Assembly: GCA_035578155.1 (NCBI GenBank)
Contig: JAPWDM010000005.1
Span: 12,056,832 to 12,120,831, forward strand
DNA: 64,000 nucleotides
Reading direction: 5' to 3'
Source: Brachynemurus nebulosus
Taxonomy: Eukaryota > Arthropoda > Insecta > Neuroptera > Myrmeleontidae
This document shows, piece after piece, positions 34,450 to 46,964 of the stretch. A program made the translations under genes and the position numbers. The notes under the pieces were generated by a model, which worked only from the letters and a program-made list of their open reading frames with translations, had not been told where the DNA came from and did no database searches. Position 1 is the first letter of the stretch. Every line of letters begins with the position of its first letter.

Positions 34450-36290
34450 TTAATGATGTAAATAAAACATAGGTAACTTATATTTGAAATAGTGAATTCT
34501 GAATTTTGTAAAACTTTAATAATAATTTTGAGTGCGTCCTGGCCGAATAAGAAATTAGTTTGGCTATGAATCAAGAATTTTCTAAGAGACGTCTCGTCCA
34601 AAGTGTCCAACCACTATTTCCTGCATTAAATATGTTATGTGAAGATGTCATAAGGCATAGAATGTTTATGCTGAACAACGGAATTGAGAAATATATTGGA
34701 ACTTAAATTTTTTTTCAAATGCGTTCGCTTCAGGGAATTAAAACTGTAGGCTACATTCGTAACCAGTACTATCCCAGTCAGTAGCTCACAAGCTACATAA
34801 CAATTAAGGAGGTCTACGTAAAAAGGGCGGGTTTCGGTATATGCCTTTTCAGGGAGAAGACATTTTTGCAACCTTATGGTTTTTTCCATATATTATGGAT
34901 ATAATATTTAGACACCTACTGTTACATTTAATGGTTCAGAAACTGTGGTTTGTTAAAAATCTTTGCCAAGTTTTGGAGAAAAGGCTGAGCATTATATAGG
35001 AGACAATTTTAAAAAGCCAATCTTTTGGGGAAGAATGGTTATTCCCGCTAATACCGGCCCCGTTCAGTTGACATCAGTATTTGGAATCTGTAGCTAAGGG
35101 ACATATCTTAGTTATTCGCAGCAGAATGTTCCATCATTTGGGGAATGAATCAAGTAAAATATATTTTGAAATGTTTCCAAATAACTGTATGAGATGTTCA
35201 AGGAGCTTAAAGAAAGGGGTATTGATGATAAAAATACTAGCGTAGAATACATATCTGTTCTTCGTGTGATTTGAACACCCTGTATTAGAATTATATATTT
35301 AAAATATAAGAAATTGATAAAATCTCTTGCAATAACAACTCTCGGAAAATACGATATCGCAGAACGAAAAAAAATAGAAGAAAAAACTGTGGAAAAAGAA
35401 AGTAAAATGCTTAGGTTACACATTACCGCAGTAGACTTGAATTTGTTATTTGTGGTTGAATAGTTGATAGATAATGTTAGTATCTACTTGCATTTCCGAG
35501 TCAACCGCGCCATGCCTGGTGAACGAACGAGCGAGCTATTTCTTGCTTGCATCATCATAAAAATAATATCTTTTCTTGATATCTACAACTGAATAAACTA
35601 TTACCAAGTAATAGACGAAGGTGTTTGCTGCGAAGGAAGGACTTTTTTCCACTTATTTTTGATGAGATATGCAACAAATTTTTCTTCTACGTTCTCTTTT
35701 CTTGTTACTTGAGAAATTGTTATTTTTATTCAAATTTATTTTCTATATACTGAGTTCGTGATATTTTTAATTAAAAAAAACTTTTTTACTTCGCATGGAA
35801 ACTTCGTGGGATTCAATGTAAACGGATATTTGACTAGAGCATCAGATATTAAATAAAAATTAGTTTCTTCTCTAAATTATTATGTTCATTGGAAATATAT
35901 CTTGTATGTATACCCTATTTCAAATACAATTGATCATGAGTCCAAGTTAAAAAATTAAATAATTCTTATATTTAAAACAAGTCAATCTTCCATTTTTTTT
36001 CTGAAAACAAACTGCAATTTTAAAATTTACGTAAGTACAACAATGAAAGAGAAAAAGCCAAGAAAACGGAAATTATTTAAATTCATAAGTGATGAAGCAT
36101 GGTTAAATTTAAGTGAAATGGACCATACTTCTGTGATGACGTAGCATTTTCACTTAGAAATGACCTGCTTACAAAATGTTACTGCGTTGTATGAAAACCG
36201 TTGTAAGAAACTTGAAAACAGTATTTCATAATTTTCACGGAAATAACTAAAACATTAGAAGGAGCGAAAAAATTGGTAAAAACAGATTTT
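34450..36290. other. No gene recognised
   Basis: AT-rich spacer. ACACCCTGTATTAG at about 35275-35288 looks like a solitary end of a TA-targeting MITE. The 103-codon minus-strand frame at 35112-35423 is rich in S, F, I and L without start or splice support, and I do not call it. Confidence 0.5.
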
Positions 36291-36304
36291 TTGTACCTTG
36301 TTAT

Positions 36305-36818
36305 ATGGAAACCACGTACCACGTTCTGTCAAAAGCACGTTACAAAAGCGCAAATTTGTGCTTCGTTATATGGAAGCTATTCATAACAGTAAATACTCAA
36401 ACTTCATCGGTGGTACCAAAAGTAACGATACTTCCGGTTATGGAAGATAAAAGACTGCGAATGTACGTTCTAGGATGCGGTGACTGTGACGTCAGCAGTT
36501 CAGCAGCGCTATTGGAATACTTTCGCGTTATCGAAGGGCTTAAATATGGTTTACGAAGCTTTCCTCTGATCCCCAACTCGATACTCTTGGAGAGAAATAT
36601 TTTTTTCACTTTCCAGATTACTTCCTGAAATTATCTCCCATAATTGAAATTCAACTTGACATCTATAATCAGCGCCGCCACACTCTGTCTCGATATGCTA
36701 AATTTCAAATTGAGAACAGTTTCACTAAGAACATCACCTGTGAAAGAGGACGGACATTGAAGTGATACCATAAGACGTGTTTTGTTTTGCAAATTTTGAT
36801 ACGAAACACTAAAAAGAT
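36305..36818 (+). mobile_element. Retroelement-like fragment with a 3' tail shared with 43835
   Basis: The segment ends with 'AATTGAAATTCAACTTGACA', 'CATCTATAAT' and a tail of 'GACATTGAAGTGATACCATA' plus TTTTGATACGAAACACTAAA. The same tail occurs at 43835-44075 and, inverted and worn, at about 59864 and 63587 (TTTTTAGGGTTCCGAAG). A tail of this style (GATACGGAACACTAAAAA) is typical of insect non-LTR retrotransposons. An open frame of 107 codons (36305-36628) lies upstream with unusually mixed codons; it could be element coding sequence, but I find no reverse-transcriptase motif. Confidence 0.5.
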
Positions 36819-36821
36819 TTA

Positions 36822-37273
36822 ACGTAAAAGCCCCTACACCGAAACGCGATCATATATCCGAACAGTCTTGACATTTATATATTAATGAAGTTATCTCTGA
36901 AAGAAACCTCTGATAACAAAAATTATTATTAATAGAAATATTAACTAGTTTTCAATTTAAATTCGCCTCGCATTTAATGTCACTCTATGTGTCATATTAC
37001 TCATATTACACGTCTGTTGGATTATCGGTTTTCAATTTCTAGTGTCATTAATATTTCTTTGTTTGGATATAGATGTCGACATTTTGTAAAAGAAAAACAT
37101 TAATAAATAAAAATTTTTGGGTTGTATTTTTTTAAAAACATATTCATTGGATTACAAAAACTTTCCTTCATGTTTATTAAGAAAAAAATGGGTGTTTAAT
37201 TTATTTGTCAATTTTTATAAGTCAGTTTAATTACACACCTAAAAATAGTGTTCCGGTATAGGAGCTTTTACGT
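36822..37273. mobile_element. GTAAAAGCCCC-type MITE, larger copy (452 bp)
   Basis: Ends ACGTAAAAGCCCCTACACCG and, inverted, CGGTATAGGAGCTTTTACGT. It shares with 57525-57754 the internal run ATATTAATGAAGTTAT...CTGAAAGAAAC, CTCTGATAACAAAAATTATT and TTCAATTTAAATTCGCCTCG. TA precedes the left end; the right TA is displaced by two bases. It inserted immediately after the retroelement tail. Confidence 0.8.
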
Positions 37274-38019
37274 TTTAACATTAAATCTTACACAAGAAAT
37301 AATGAGTGTATTCACATCATTGCTACGATCCAAGTACGGTTTCAGTCGCGGTCCAATCCCGGTTCAATATCGATACCACTATTATGGTATCAATAATATT
37401 TTATCGGAGCAATATCAGACTTGTGTGAACAATTTTTGGTTCCAATCCACTCCGTTAGCACTCAGTTATCATGAAAAATTTTTTTTAACGAACTGAGTTC
37501 GAATTGAGAGCGTATAATATGGTTGGAGAACAAATACGTACCAAAGGGCACTGTGATGCAAACGAAGCAACATTTTACCGGAGCGAGACTGAAGAGGAAG
37601 TGCATCGCGGATTAAGGCTTAAAAGACAAAAATTTCTAGTAATATCATAAATAATTTATGACTACTAACGACCACTAATCCTTACATTACTCTTTTTTAT
37701 ATTGCTATTTTATAAAACACTGCAAACTGAGTACAAATATGAAAAAAAAATTCTCAAAAAATTAAGAAAAGAGCTAAATTAAATTATTGTATTTGTTTAT
37801 TTATAAACATTAAAATAAAAGAAAAGTGAAAATAATAGCTCTCCGTCTACATTTTTTAATAATATAAATAATTGTAATTCTTCCCTCACATTTATATATT
37901 CTTTTGACAAATTTGCATTTATTTAAAATTTTTTATTTCTCTTTATTTATTAATAATAATTATGTATATTATTGTTATCACTGTGTGTGGAACAGAAATA
38001 GAAGACGACAACCATACTT
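37274..38019. other. No gene recognised
   Basis: The richer patch at 37310-37380 gives a short frame without support. The rest is AT-rich. Confidence 0.55.
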
Positions 38020-38022
38020 TTA

Positions 38023-38609
38023 AGCAGTCTCCACATTCTCGCCCAGGTTGGACGAGGTTCCTCGTCGAAGCTCCTCACTGAGGTTGGCCGAAGCATATGA
38101 ATAGCATTAAAACATCAACCGCGAGACACAACGAAATGACCGTCTACATCAATGAACTACTAGAAACCAACTAATATCAGAAAAGTGTAGCTTCCTTGGA
38201 GCTCTTTGTAGGCCTGTCACAGCTTAGGTGGTTCAGTCGTCCGCACACCTTGGTTCGGTTCGGACATTGATTGTTGCAACAATGTAATACATGAATACGT
38301 GGCGCTTAGAGTACATACATATTACACCAGACCTATTGTCGAGATTGTATGTATGATGTATGCGGATGTATGATGGATATACGTATCATCTCCCTCAAGC
38401 TACCGAGCTCATACACACGAACATGACTATACCACACATACAGACACAAACTCTAAATATGTATATAACCATAGAAGCCATTATTGTGACTCCCATTTTT
38501 GTGATGTAAAATTTTGGCGACAAGCGGGATACTAACTATTATACAGTAGTTTGGCCTCTTGCTCTACATTCTCGTTTCGTCCAACCTAGGCGAGAATGTG
38601 GAAGCTGCT
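38023..38609. mobile_element. TTA-flanked element, Harbinger-like (587 bp)
   Basis: TTA lies on both sides (38020-38022, 38610-38612), the 3-bp target of PIF/Harbinger. Termini AGCAGTCTCCACATTCTCGC and, inverted, GCGAGAATGTGGAAGCTGCT pair over about 35 bp including GGTTGGACGA. The interior has no transposase. Short CCTCGTCGAAGCTCCTC sub-repeats follow the left end. Confidence 0.82.
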
Positions 38610-38612
38610 TTA

Positions 38613-39199
38613 TATTATGTACTAAGCAACTCACTCATAGCATAGAGAGAGTGAGCGAAGTATAATATTAAAAAAAAATTTTATGTATGTATAAAATTTA
38701 ATTAAACAATGTAAACTTGTATTGTTATAAATGTTGGTTGGTTGTTGCACTCATGTACGTATCTCTTGTGTTCTACTGTTTGTACAATATACCCAAAGAA
38801 CTGAAAAAGGAAAACAAGACAATGTATTTAGTCATATATTTATGTTTTTGATAGGGTAAGTGATCGGAATATCGTCCATGGTCAGTATTCCGTCCACGGT
38901 GGACGCTTGTGCTGATCGAAATAAGGAAAGATAATTTCGTATGTGTTGATTGCACGAATATAAAGAAATAAACTGACAACACAGTTGTAGGAATTTCCCG
39001 TCCCGTTTTAAAATCTACTGAGAGGTGATAAAGGGCTGATTTGTAAACATTTATGGATAATAACTAAAAAAATCCAAAGGAAAAATCCCAAAATAGACAA
39101 TTTTGTTCAGTGGTTATGAAAAATCAAAATTTATTTAGCATTATTAGAGATAGGTGAGTTCATTTTTAAGGGAAGCTGTCGGGAACAAAGTTGTTAGAA
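38613..39199. other. Spacer with one possible element end
   Basis: TAGGGTAAGTGATCGGAATA at 38853-38872 resembles the TAGGGTAA ends of elements at 19959 and 57525, and adjoins CGTCCACGGTGGACG, a palindrome. No partner end was found. No gene. Confidence 0.4.
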
Positions 39200-39620
39200 A
39201 TTAAAATTTAGGAAAAAATATATTTTATAAATTTTTTTAAAATTTAGCCCGCAACTTTTTCCAAGGGAAAAAGGGGGAAATAGAAATTGTCATTTTGAAG
39301 TACGCTACGACTGCTATCTTGTACTGCAAATTAAAAAAAAATAATCAGTTCTGATAGAAAACACAAAAATATTAAAATTATCTTAATAAGTCACATGATT
39401 TATAAAAAAAATTTTACTTCTAAAATAACTGGGACCTTTTATAGTATCTCGCCTCTAAGTTTCTTCGATTTCAATAAGCAAGGTCCAGAGAAAATAAAAA
39501 AAACCAAATTTTTCGACTTTTTCAAAAAGTTAAAAATGGTGATAACTCCAGAACCAGTGACCAAAATGTGGTAGAATTTCGCACCTTTTCATGCATCATA
39601 TAGGTACAGAATTATTTTTA
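39200..39620 (+). repeat. Dispersed repeat, copy related to 4480-4770
   Basis: Shared phrases GGTGATAACTCCAGAACCAG and GTGGTAGAATTTC, plus similar AT-rich text upstream. Classification unknown. TACAGGGTGTGATTTTTTC at 39851 is a separate solitary MITE end. Confidence 0.5.
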
Positions 39621-41769
39621 GTTTGATTCCATTTCTCTAGCCCCGGTAGATTTGGAGATATTCATTTTATTTAGACATATATACGTACATTCGTACAGGA
39701 TGTCTTCACGGTGGTGTCCGTCAAGATCCGGTGAGAACCACATATGTTAAAAAGCTATAGTTTCGGCGTCGCTATGTAGCCTAAAAGGACGGAAAAGTAA
39801 ATATCAAGTATTGTAAACAACTTTTAATGTAAACAAACTATTTTCGATATACAGGGTGTGATTTTTTCATCTTCTTTAGGTGAACTTTAAGGAAACTTTA
39901 CCCTATGATTTCGTACGGGGTTCTTATATGAAAATCAAGATATTTGCTTATGAGTCAGAATCATAGTACTGAAGAGAAAAAGACTTAATATTTGTATAGT
40001 CTGCACATACTGTAAAAATATTTGGAACATTTACCCTATTTACATATACTTTTCAACTATTAGGTACATATCGGGAATAATAGAAGTATTTAGAATATAG
40101 TTTTGTATTATTATTTTGTTAGCAACAAAAAACACACCGACATTAAAATACCCCTGTCGCAGCATCTGTATAACATAGCGAATTTTCTCCTATTAACTTA
40201 TTTTAGTTCAAAAAATAATATTTCAAAAGACTACAAGACATAATAATTAATAACAGTGAGATTCTACGTCCGCTTTTCAGACCTTTGTCTAATACAGATG
40301 CCACCTAGAATTTTTTTTTTTTTTTTTGATCTACAAAAACTAGTTTACAGAATTCAATTTATAACTTAGGAAAATAATTCAAATATCACTAACAATAACT
40401 GTCTTAAATGAGTCTAAAAAAATCAAAACGATAGTGTTTATTAAATTGCGTAAGATCTGACAATGACAATTTAAAAGTGGTCAAGTGGGAGTAAGCTAGT
40501 AAATGCAATAACAGATACGATTAATTTATAAGGATATTCTTGTACTACAAAATCTTAAAAATATGGGAACGCGTACTTTTTTTTCGTTAATTGTGTTTTA
40601 TTTTTTTGCACAAAATTTTAAAAATACTTTATTTTCTTAAAAAACGGGGGCAACTCTAGTCACAGATATACCTATGAAAAGTTATTTTACTTACTTACTA
40701 TACACATAAATATTTTTTGTATATGTCAATATCTAAAAACATTTCAGTACCTTTTTGGCAATCCTGGCAGAACTAAAACACGTTTTTAAATTTTTTTATT
40801 GTTGAAATCGAAATGTTCTTTTAAAGACGGCTAAATTACCATATTTTACATTAAAATGTCGACACAGTCACCCCCTAGTTAACTATTCTTAGACTTAATA
40901 TTAGAAAATTGAGAAAAACACGTCAATTAGATTTTTTTATACAGATTTTATGTGTTATGATTTAGTTATAAAAGTCAAGACGATATAAAAAGGTGTAAGT
41001 ATGGCTTTCATTAAATAAATTTCAGTTTTTCAATATACTTTCCATTCATTTTAAAGTAGCAGAATGTCCTGATAAATTGTCAAATAATCGTATATACGTG
41101 GCTGTACTTTCGGCTTGGATCGAATTAGACGAAGATTTTCTTCTAAAACCACATTTAATAATTAATTAAAGAAATAATAGAAAATTGGTGGATCCCCCAC
41201 TTTTCAAATACAATCTTTGTTGTATGTAAAAATTTTATTACATTTTTTTAAAAAAACTGTAAGTAAACTGTAAAATTTTCTTTACACATTCTTTACAAAT
41301 TTTTTTAATATATTTCCAAAATAAATAAAAATGTCTAAAAGAATGTGTCAAAATTAAAAAAAAAATTTTTTTGGCGTCAAAAAAAAAAAAAAAAATTGAA
41401 TGTGCAAATTTATTTACGATAATTTAACTCATGTGTATCAAGTCCCATAAGAATATTGTAGTTTTTTCACTTTTACCATGGAAAAAAAAGTTAGGACAAA
41501 TTTTTATAGCGAAAAGAATAGTACAAAACATTTAATTGGTCATTTCACTGTAGGTAAACACGATAAAAACGAAACAAAAGTCCCTATTGGTAAATTTAAC
41601 TGATTTCAGAACCATAACAATGTATTAAATAATAATATGAACTATACTAATTTATTTTATTCGTATATTATCTTACCGTATTACACTTGAATTTTATATT
41701 TTTTCTGAAAAAATTTGTGTTTTCTACAACTCAATTTTCTTGCCTAAAAGCAATTTAACTCGAAGAATT
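39621..41769. other. Gene-poor stretch with a family A head
   Basis: CCCCTGTCGCAGCATCTGTA at 40151-40184 is an isolated family A head. Otherwise AT-rich with A/T runs (for example A15 at 41380-41395). No exon or element could be defined. Confidence 0.55.
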
Positions 41770-41995
41770 ATCAACCCAAAAACGCTTCAGCTACGCTGTC
41801 GTGTTTTTGTTAGTTGACAATTCTTCTCGTTAAAAAAGCTTCGTTAGACAAACCCAAATTTATTCGAAAAATACAAACCGCTCGTGTAATAATAAGTGAG
41901 TAAATTGCTGTGTTTATACATTATAATCATAATGGTTGCGCCATAAGAACGGGCCTAAGAGATGAATTTCCAGTTATGGAAATTCGCTAAAAGAG
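41770..41995 (+). repeat. Family B copy joined to a family A tail
   Basis: Family B phrases (AACCCAAAAACGCTTCAGC, TTTGTTAGTTGACAATTC, CAAATTTATTCGAAAAATAC) run to about 41905. About 60 bp later the family A tail 'TTATGGAAATTCGCTAAAAG' follows. This supports A and B being parts of one longer element. Confidence 0.6.
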
Positions 41996-42595
41996 ATAAA
42001 TGTAATACAATTCTTACAATATAACGAAAGATATATAAAATACCGACTAAAGAATTGATAATGATAATGATTATGTGAAATAAAGTTAGAATGAGTATAA
42101 TACTTATTATTATTATAGTGATTAGAATAAGATAACGTTATCAGAAAAGATTTTCATTCAGACAGCCCCATACACTTATGAAATATATAAGCTTTTCTGT
42201 AGTCGTAATCCCACTAATTGTAGCAAACTTTCCTTGTGGGTTTGATTTTTAACAGTTAAGAAAATGATTCTTGTAGAAAATTTTAAATTGAACTACATTA
42301 ACAGTGTCTTTATGCTTGCTAAACGGCTAAAACTTCCTAATTTTCAAAAAATATTGACGTCCAATATGGAAGTACTTTTAAGGAAAAAAATTAATACAAA
42401 TATTGCTTGGATAATATTTTAAACTTTATCATAAAACCTCTTGTGTATAATTTCTATGCGGTATATATATTCGAGTTTAACCGAAATAGTCAGGCGGATT
42501 TATTTATCCACAGAAAATGTATGTCTATAGCAGTAGTTATTCACTTCAAAAATTTCATGAAAATAACTAATTTCAATTTTTGCTTTTTGTTTCAG

Positions 42596-42628
42596 ATGCC
42601 AATTGTAAACTCTCGATAAACATAATTG
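42596..42628 (+). CDS. Candidate 33-nt internal exon, phase 1-1
   Basis: A very strong acceptor (TTTTTGCTTTTTGTTTCAG, ending 42595) and a consensus donor (G/GTAAGTTTT at 42629) bracket 33 nt. Only one of three frames is open: two bases completing a codon, then ANCKLSINII, then one base. The exon is therefore phase 1 to phase 1 and leaves the frame unchanged. It matches the phase at the end of the candidate first exon (14560) and of the segment at 62393-62455. Upstream sequence back to about 42000 looks intronic. Family unknown. Confidence 0.38.
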
Positions 42629-43046
42629 GTAAGTTTTATATAGCTACACAACTCGGTCACAACTTTAACTTGTACACATTATCATTTGAGACAAACAAGT
42701 TACATTGCCCGTAATAAGCCATATATGCTGTTTCATTATAGGTTCAAGACTTCCATCTTCTTTTCTTTAACCTCTAAAACTCATTTTCTAACGAATTCAT
42801 AAAAACATCCGTTTAATAATTATCAACATGACGTTAACATAACATAATTATTGACTAACAACATCTTAATCTAAGTAAAATATGTCATCAAGCCTTCTTG
42901 CAATGTATCAGAGAAAATACATAAAAAAATACTTTTTTTGATTCTTTTGGTGATAACTAATAAGGCTCGCAGACAACAACTTTTAAAACGTATTTTCAAA
43001 AAAATAAATAAATTAATAAATAAAACATAAAAAATATTATATTATA

Positions 43047-43183
43047 CAGGCTGTAAAACAAATAACTCTCGTCCTTTTGTGGGGTGACTCATAGCACCCT
43101 GTAGGCACTAAAACCGCAGGAATTTTTTCGGAATTAACAGTCGCGTCACCCCTCAAAAGGATAAGAGTTATTTCCCTTACACC

Positions 43184-43186
<3 letters not shown>
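43047..43186 (+). mobile_element. 140-bp MITE next to (TA)n, copy 1
   Basis: CAGGCTGTAAAACAAATAAC at the left and GTTATTTCCCTTACACCCTG at the right are imperfect inverted repeats of about 40 bp, flanked by TA on both sides (43045-43046, 43187-43188). An almost complete inverted copy lies at 43464-43602. Confidence 0.85.
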
Positions 43187-43255
<69 letters not shown>

Positions 43256-43387
43256 TATGTATGTATATATATATGTATATATATATATATATATATATAC
43301 AGGGTGTAAAGGAAATAACTCTTATCCTTTTGAATTATTACTCTTATCGATTATCCTCATATATGTATGTATATGTATGTATGCATA

Positions 43388-43463
<76 letters not shown>
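43187..43463. repeat. (TA)n tracts with a partial MITE between them
   Basis: Two TA tracts (43187-43250, 43399-43463) and a shorter one near 43265-43299. Between them, CAGGGTGTAAAGGAAATAAC at 43300 starts a third, truncated copy of the neighbouring MITE that breaks off near 43333. Confidence 0.9.
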
Positions 43464-43464
<1 letters not shown>

Positions 43465-43602
43465 AGGGTGTAAGGGAAATAACTGATCCTTTTGAAGGGT
43501 GACGCGACTGTTAATTCCGAAAAAAATTCCTGCAGTTTTAGTGTCTACAGGGTGCTATGAGTCACCCCACAAAAGGACGAGAGTTATTTGTTTTACACCA
43601 TG
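43464..43602 (-). mobile_element. 140-bp MITE next to (TA)n, copy 2 (inverted)
   Basis: Starts CAGGGTGTAAGGGAAATAAC and ends TATTTGTTTTACACCATG, flanked by TA (43462-43463, 43603-43604). It is the reverse of 43047-43186, including the internal CACCCTGTAG...TGACTCATAG block. The pair forms a large palindrome around the TA tracts. Confidence 0.85.
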
Positions 43603-43834
43603 TATATTATTGAATTCATACTTAAATAAGTTTTCCTTTGATACCCTTACTCGATGCTCTTTAATTTATTTAATTTATTCGTAATTGACTTGCCCTAAGG
43701 CTAATCAAATATAATTACATTATATATGATTATAAAAAATATTAAATTAGAAAGAGAGGGGAGTAATTAATACATTTTGGTTTCAAAATAGAGAATTATA
43801 TATAATACATCAATAAATTGCAGCCGTATATGGT

Positions 43835-44075
43835 TGAGACATGTGCTATTAAAGCCTACTTGATGCTCTTGAAAAAAATTTTTCCCCCACTTTCCTAGTT
43901 ACCCCCCTGAAATCAACTCCCCGAGTCGAAATTCAACTCAACATCTATAATTGAGCTACATCGAATTCACATCGAATAGTTTCCCACAAAATTACGTATG
44001 GCAGACGGACAGACACCGAAGTGATTGCATAAGTGTTCCATGTTACCAATTTTGATACGGAATACTAAAAAGGAA
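43835..44075 (+). mobile_element. Retroelement 3' tail, second copy
   Basis: Shares with 36590-36818: CTGAAAT..., 'GAAATTCAACTCAACATCTA', 'GACAGACACCGAAGTGATTG' and the tail TTTTGATACGGAATACTAAA. It is 5'-truncated, as non-LTR retrotransposon copies usually are. Confidence 0.6.
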
Positions 44076-45236
44076 TATATAGTGTGCAATTTCAGTGTGT
44101 CGTTTTCTCTGTTTTGTTGTTACTATGTATGTATTTAGAATACTTATGCATGTAAATAAAATTTCTTATATGCTTAATTTAATGTTAAGAAAGAAAGAAA
44201 ATAAACACGTATTGTAAATCAAAATGTAACTTATGTTATTTTTATTTTTAAAATGTCACATATTTTGATCTATCTACTCTATCTTTCCTTAACTAACATA
44301 AAATAAATGCAAAACGTAATAAACAGTTATTTACTGAAAATTATTCGAGTTTTATAGAAAATATTTAAACAAAATTTAACGATTGGTTAATTTTATATAA
44401 AACTTGAATGAAGAAAAACTTTTCTTTCCGAAATTATCAAACAAAGAATAAATAAATTGCAACAAGAGATTTTCAAAATATCATCAACTCTTAATTAACG
44501 TTCACGTCTACTCTATCTTTTCCTTTCGTCAAACTTAACATAACTTTAACAGTATAAAATGTACATAAATATCAAACTCAAATATATATTTAACCCACTT
44601 ATTGTGTACTTAAAAAACAAAGACAGCAACTATAAGTATATAAATATTAGTTAGTGTATGTATATAATTTACTGCAGCAGTCGACAATCGGTGGTTTGTG
44701 AGACGGTGGTTGTCTGTAACGTGATTCACTGAGGTCATCTGATAAATTTGTTTAAGCTGTACCTTGTCAGTGGCGTCTAGATGCAAACACTAAAAATGAA
44801 TATGTAAAAAATTCATGAAAAAAATCCACATTTTTCATGATTTTTTGATAGGATGATAATTCGCGAACAAAAAGTTAAGCAATCCGAGAAATTTGACATT
44901 TTTTAAGGATACTTCGAACTTAAAAGAAGCATAATCAATCAATAATTCCTTGACTCCTGAGTAATTTATTTATAATTTTTTTTAAAATACCAGAAAAATA
45001 CAGCATTTTGCAAAAAAATTTTCTACATTTGATCGATAATTTTACATTAAAGAAGATAGTTTGGGTTTTCTAAAACCCTACTTCCATTTGTTATAGTATC
45101 ACTACTTGAAGGATTTACAATAATGAAATTAGAGCCAAAGGTACATTCTATAAAAGTATGATATGTATTTCATTCCAAAAAAATTTTCGCACTTGGTGCA
45201 CAACTTTGAAATTTAAAAAATTTTCGGTGTTGGCCT
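44076..45236. other. No gene recognised
   Basis: A somewhat richer patch at 44680-44790 (GGTGGTTTGTGAGACGGTGG) has no open frame with splice sites. The rest is AT-rich. Confidence 0.55.
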
Positions 45237-45240
45237 TTAA

Positions 45241-46116
45241 GGGCAGGGTAAAGTATTAAAACAATTTTTTTTTTTGCATTTTTTTTAAATTTTTTTAACT
45301 GAATGCATAATATCTCAAGAATATTGTCTCAAAATTTCAAGTTGATTGGAGCAAAATTGACGAAGTTATAAGCATTTTTGTTGTTACCTGGCAGATTTTT
45401 CGCTCTCTATATATCTCTCTCTCTCAGTTATATTATAGAAATTTCAATGGAAGTACTAACGTGTTTATACCTGTACTGTATATTTTGCCTGTGTAGTGTA
45501 CAAAATTTAGTTTAGCAGTTAGTATTCTATATCAGTTTTATACAAGAATTTTTAAGTGTTCAAAACTTTAAAGCGTTTTCCCCACAGCTCACGTTTTCAA
45601 AGACGGTGCCCCTCATAACTTCAAAACTACAGCACCGATCCATTTGAAATTTTGAACACTATTTCTGTACATAATTTACGAGGTAACGCTGAAGAGCTTT
45701 TTTCAAATTTGTTAATAATTTTTATAATACAATAACAAATTAGCCAATTTTTTCGCAAAAATCGTGTTTTTCCGTTCTAAGTGTTCCAAAAAAGTGAAAA
45801 ATTGAAATTTCGACAAACCCTCCCAGCGTTACCTGAGGAAAACTATTATCTAACGAATGAACTTTAATTTTTTTGTTTCGAATGATCCAGCACCAAGTTA
45901 TGAGGGGCACCGCAATTCTACTTTTTTCCGAGACACGTTCGAATAATTGCTGCCATTACTGTATTTTTTAATATTTCTTCGTGAAAATTTTATACAATAT
46001 TCTTCGAATGTTATACTTTAAAGTACCACTGGTTTTAATAAAGAGATTTTAACTGTGTCGTCACAAAGAAATAACAAAAACATGCCTTTTTTGTACGAAT
46101 TAACCTTACCCTCTCC
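45241..46116. mobile_element. TTAA-flanked non-autonomous element (876 bp)
   Basis: TTAA lies on both sides (45237-45240, 46117-46120). Termini GGGCAGGGTAAAG and, inverted, CCTTACCCTCTCC are short and imperfect. Size and internal text (AAAATTTCAAGTTGATTGGA, GAAGTTATAAGC) resemble the TTAA element at 21972. No coding capacity. Confidence 0.75.
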
Positions 46117-46289
46117 TTAAAAAAAGTAGTATTTGACAAAAAAATTGAATTCCAGCATTAAAGTAAACATTTGTTGCCCGAAAATACTCTTTTCAAAATT
46201 ATTGAGGACTGAAATATAGCCTCTTGAATAAAGGGCGACATTTTCAAAATTTTTTCACGTTACCTTAAGTTTATTGAAGAGGATATTAA

Positions 46290-46452
46290 CACGTTCCTAA
46301 CCATAAACTATATTTACTAAACGCCTAACTGGTACACTATTTTGACAGATTATACACTTTATATGAATTTGTTGATGTTGTTCAACGTGGTGTCTGAGTT
46401 AGTTAGGTTCCACTTGACGTCTCACAGTGTCACTGACTGTGAACCGGTTAAT
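46290..46452 (+). repeat. Dispersed repeat, copy 1 of a pair
   Basis: Shares with 59462-59618 CTGGTACACTATTTTGACAG, CACTTTATATG, CACTTGAC.TCT and a TGAC..T.AA..GTTAATAA end. Probably a short MITE with worn TTAAC-type termini. Confidence 0.65.
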
Positions 46453-46700
46453 AATATAGACATAAATAAAACAATAAAATTTTAAGTTACGAATCCGGTA
46501 GTTCGTAGTAGCTACCCAAAAGGTTGTCAACTGCTGATTTACTGTATATGTGTATTTATTTCAATTGTTTAAAGATACACAAGAGGTAATCAAAGACATT
46601 AGTTAAAATTCAAGTCTTTCGTATGCCTCGTACTCATCCGACTAGAGTAGAATATTGTGTAGTTGTTAAAAAGAGAACGACCGAACAACCGGGATTAGCC

Positions 46701-46714
46701 GGGGGGGGGGGGGG
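46701..46714 (+). repeat. G14 homopolymer
   Basis: Fourteen consecutive G residues after GGGATTAGCC in otherwise AT-rich DNA. Confidence 0.95.
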
Positions 46715-46964
46715 AAGTTAGTTTGGGATATTTTATTGTCTCTCTACATATGTTAGTTTCCTATTCCATTCATCAACCCATTTATTTTCTTTAGTACGTA
46801 AGATGTACCTATACGTATTTTAGTACATGTCTGTCTTGAGCATAAGACCAATTCCCATTTAAATTTATTTGTATGAGTTTGCAAAAAATTACTGTGTGAT
46901 TATAAATTTGCTAAATATTTAAATATTTTTTAAATATTGAGAAATTTTGAAAACAAAGTAAGCG

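Noticed and set aside
35112..35423. 103-codon minus-strand frame
   Set aside because: Longest frame in its area, but S/F/I-biased, without start context or homology I recognise.
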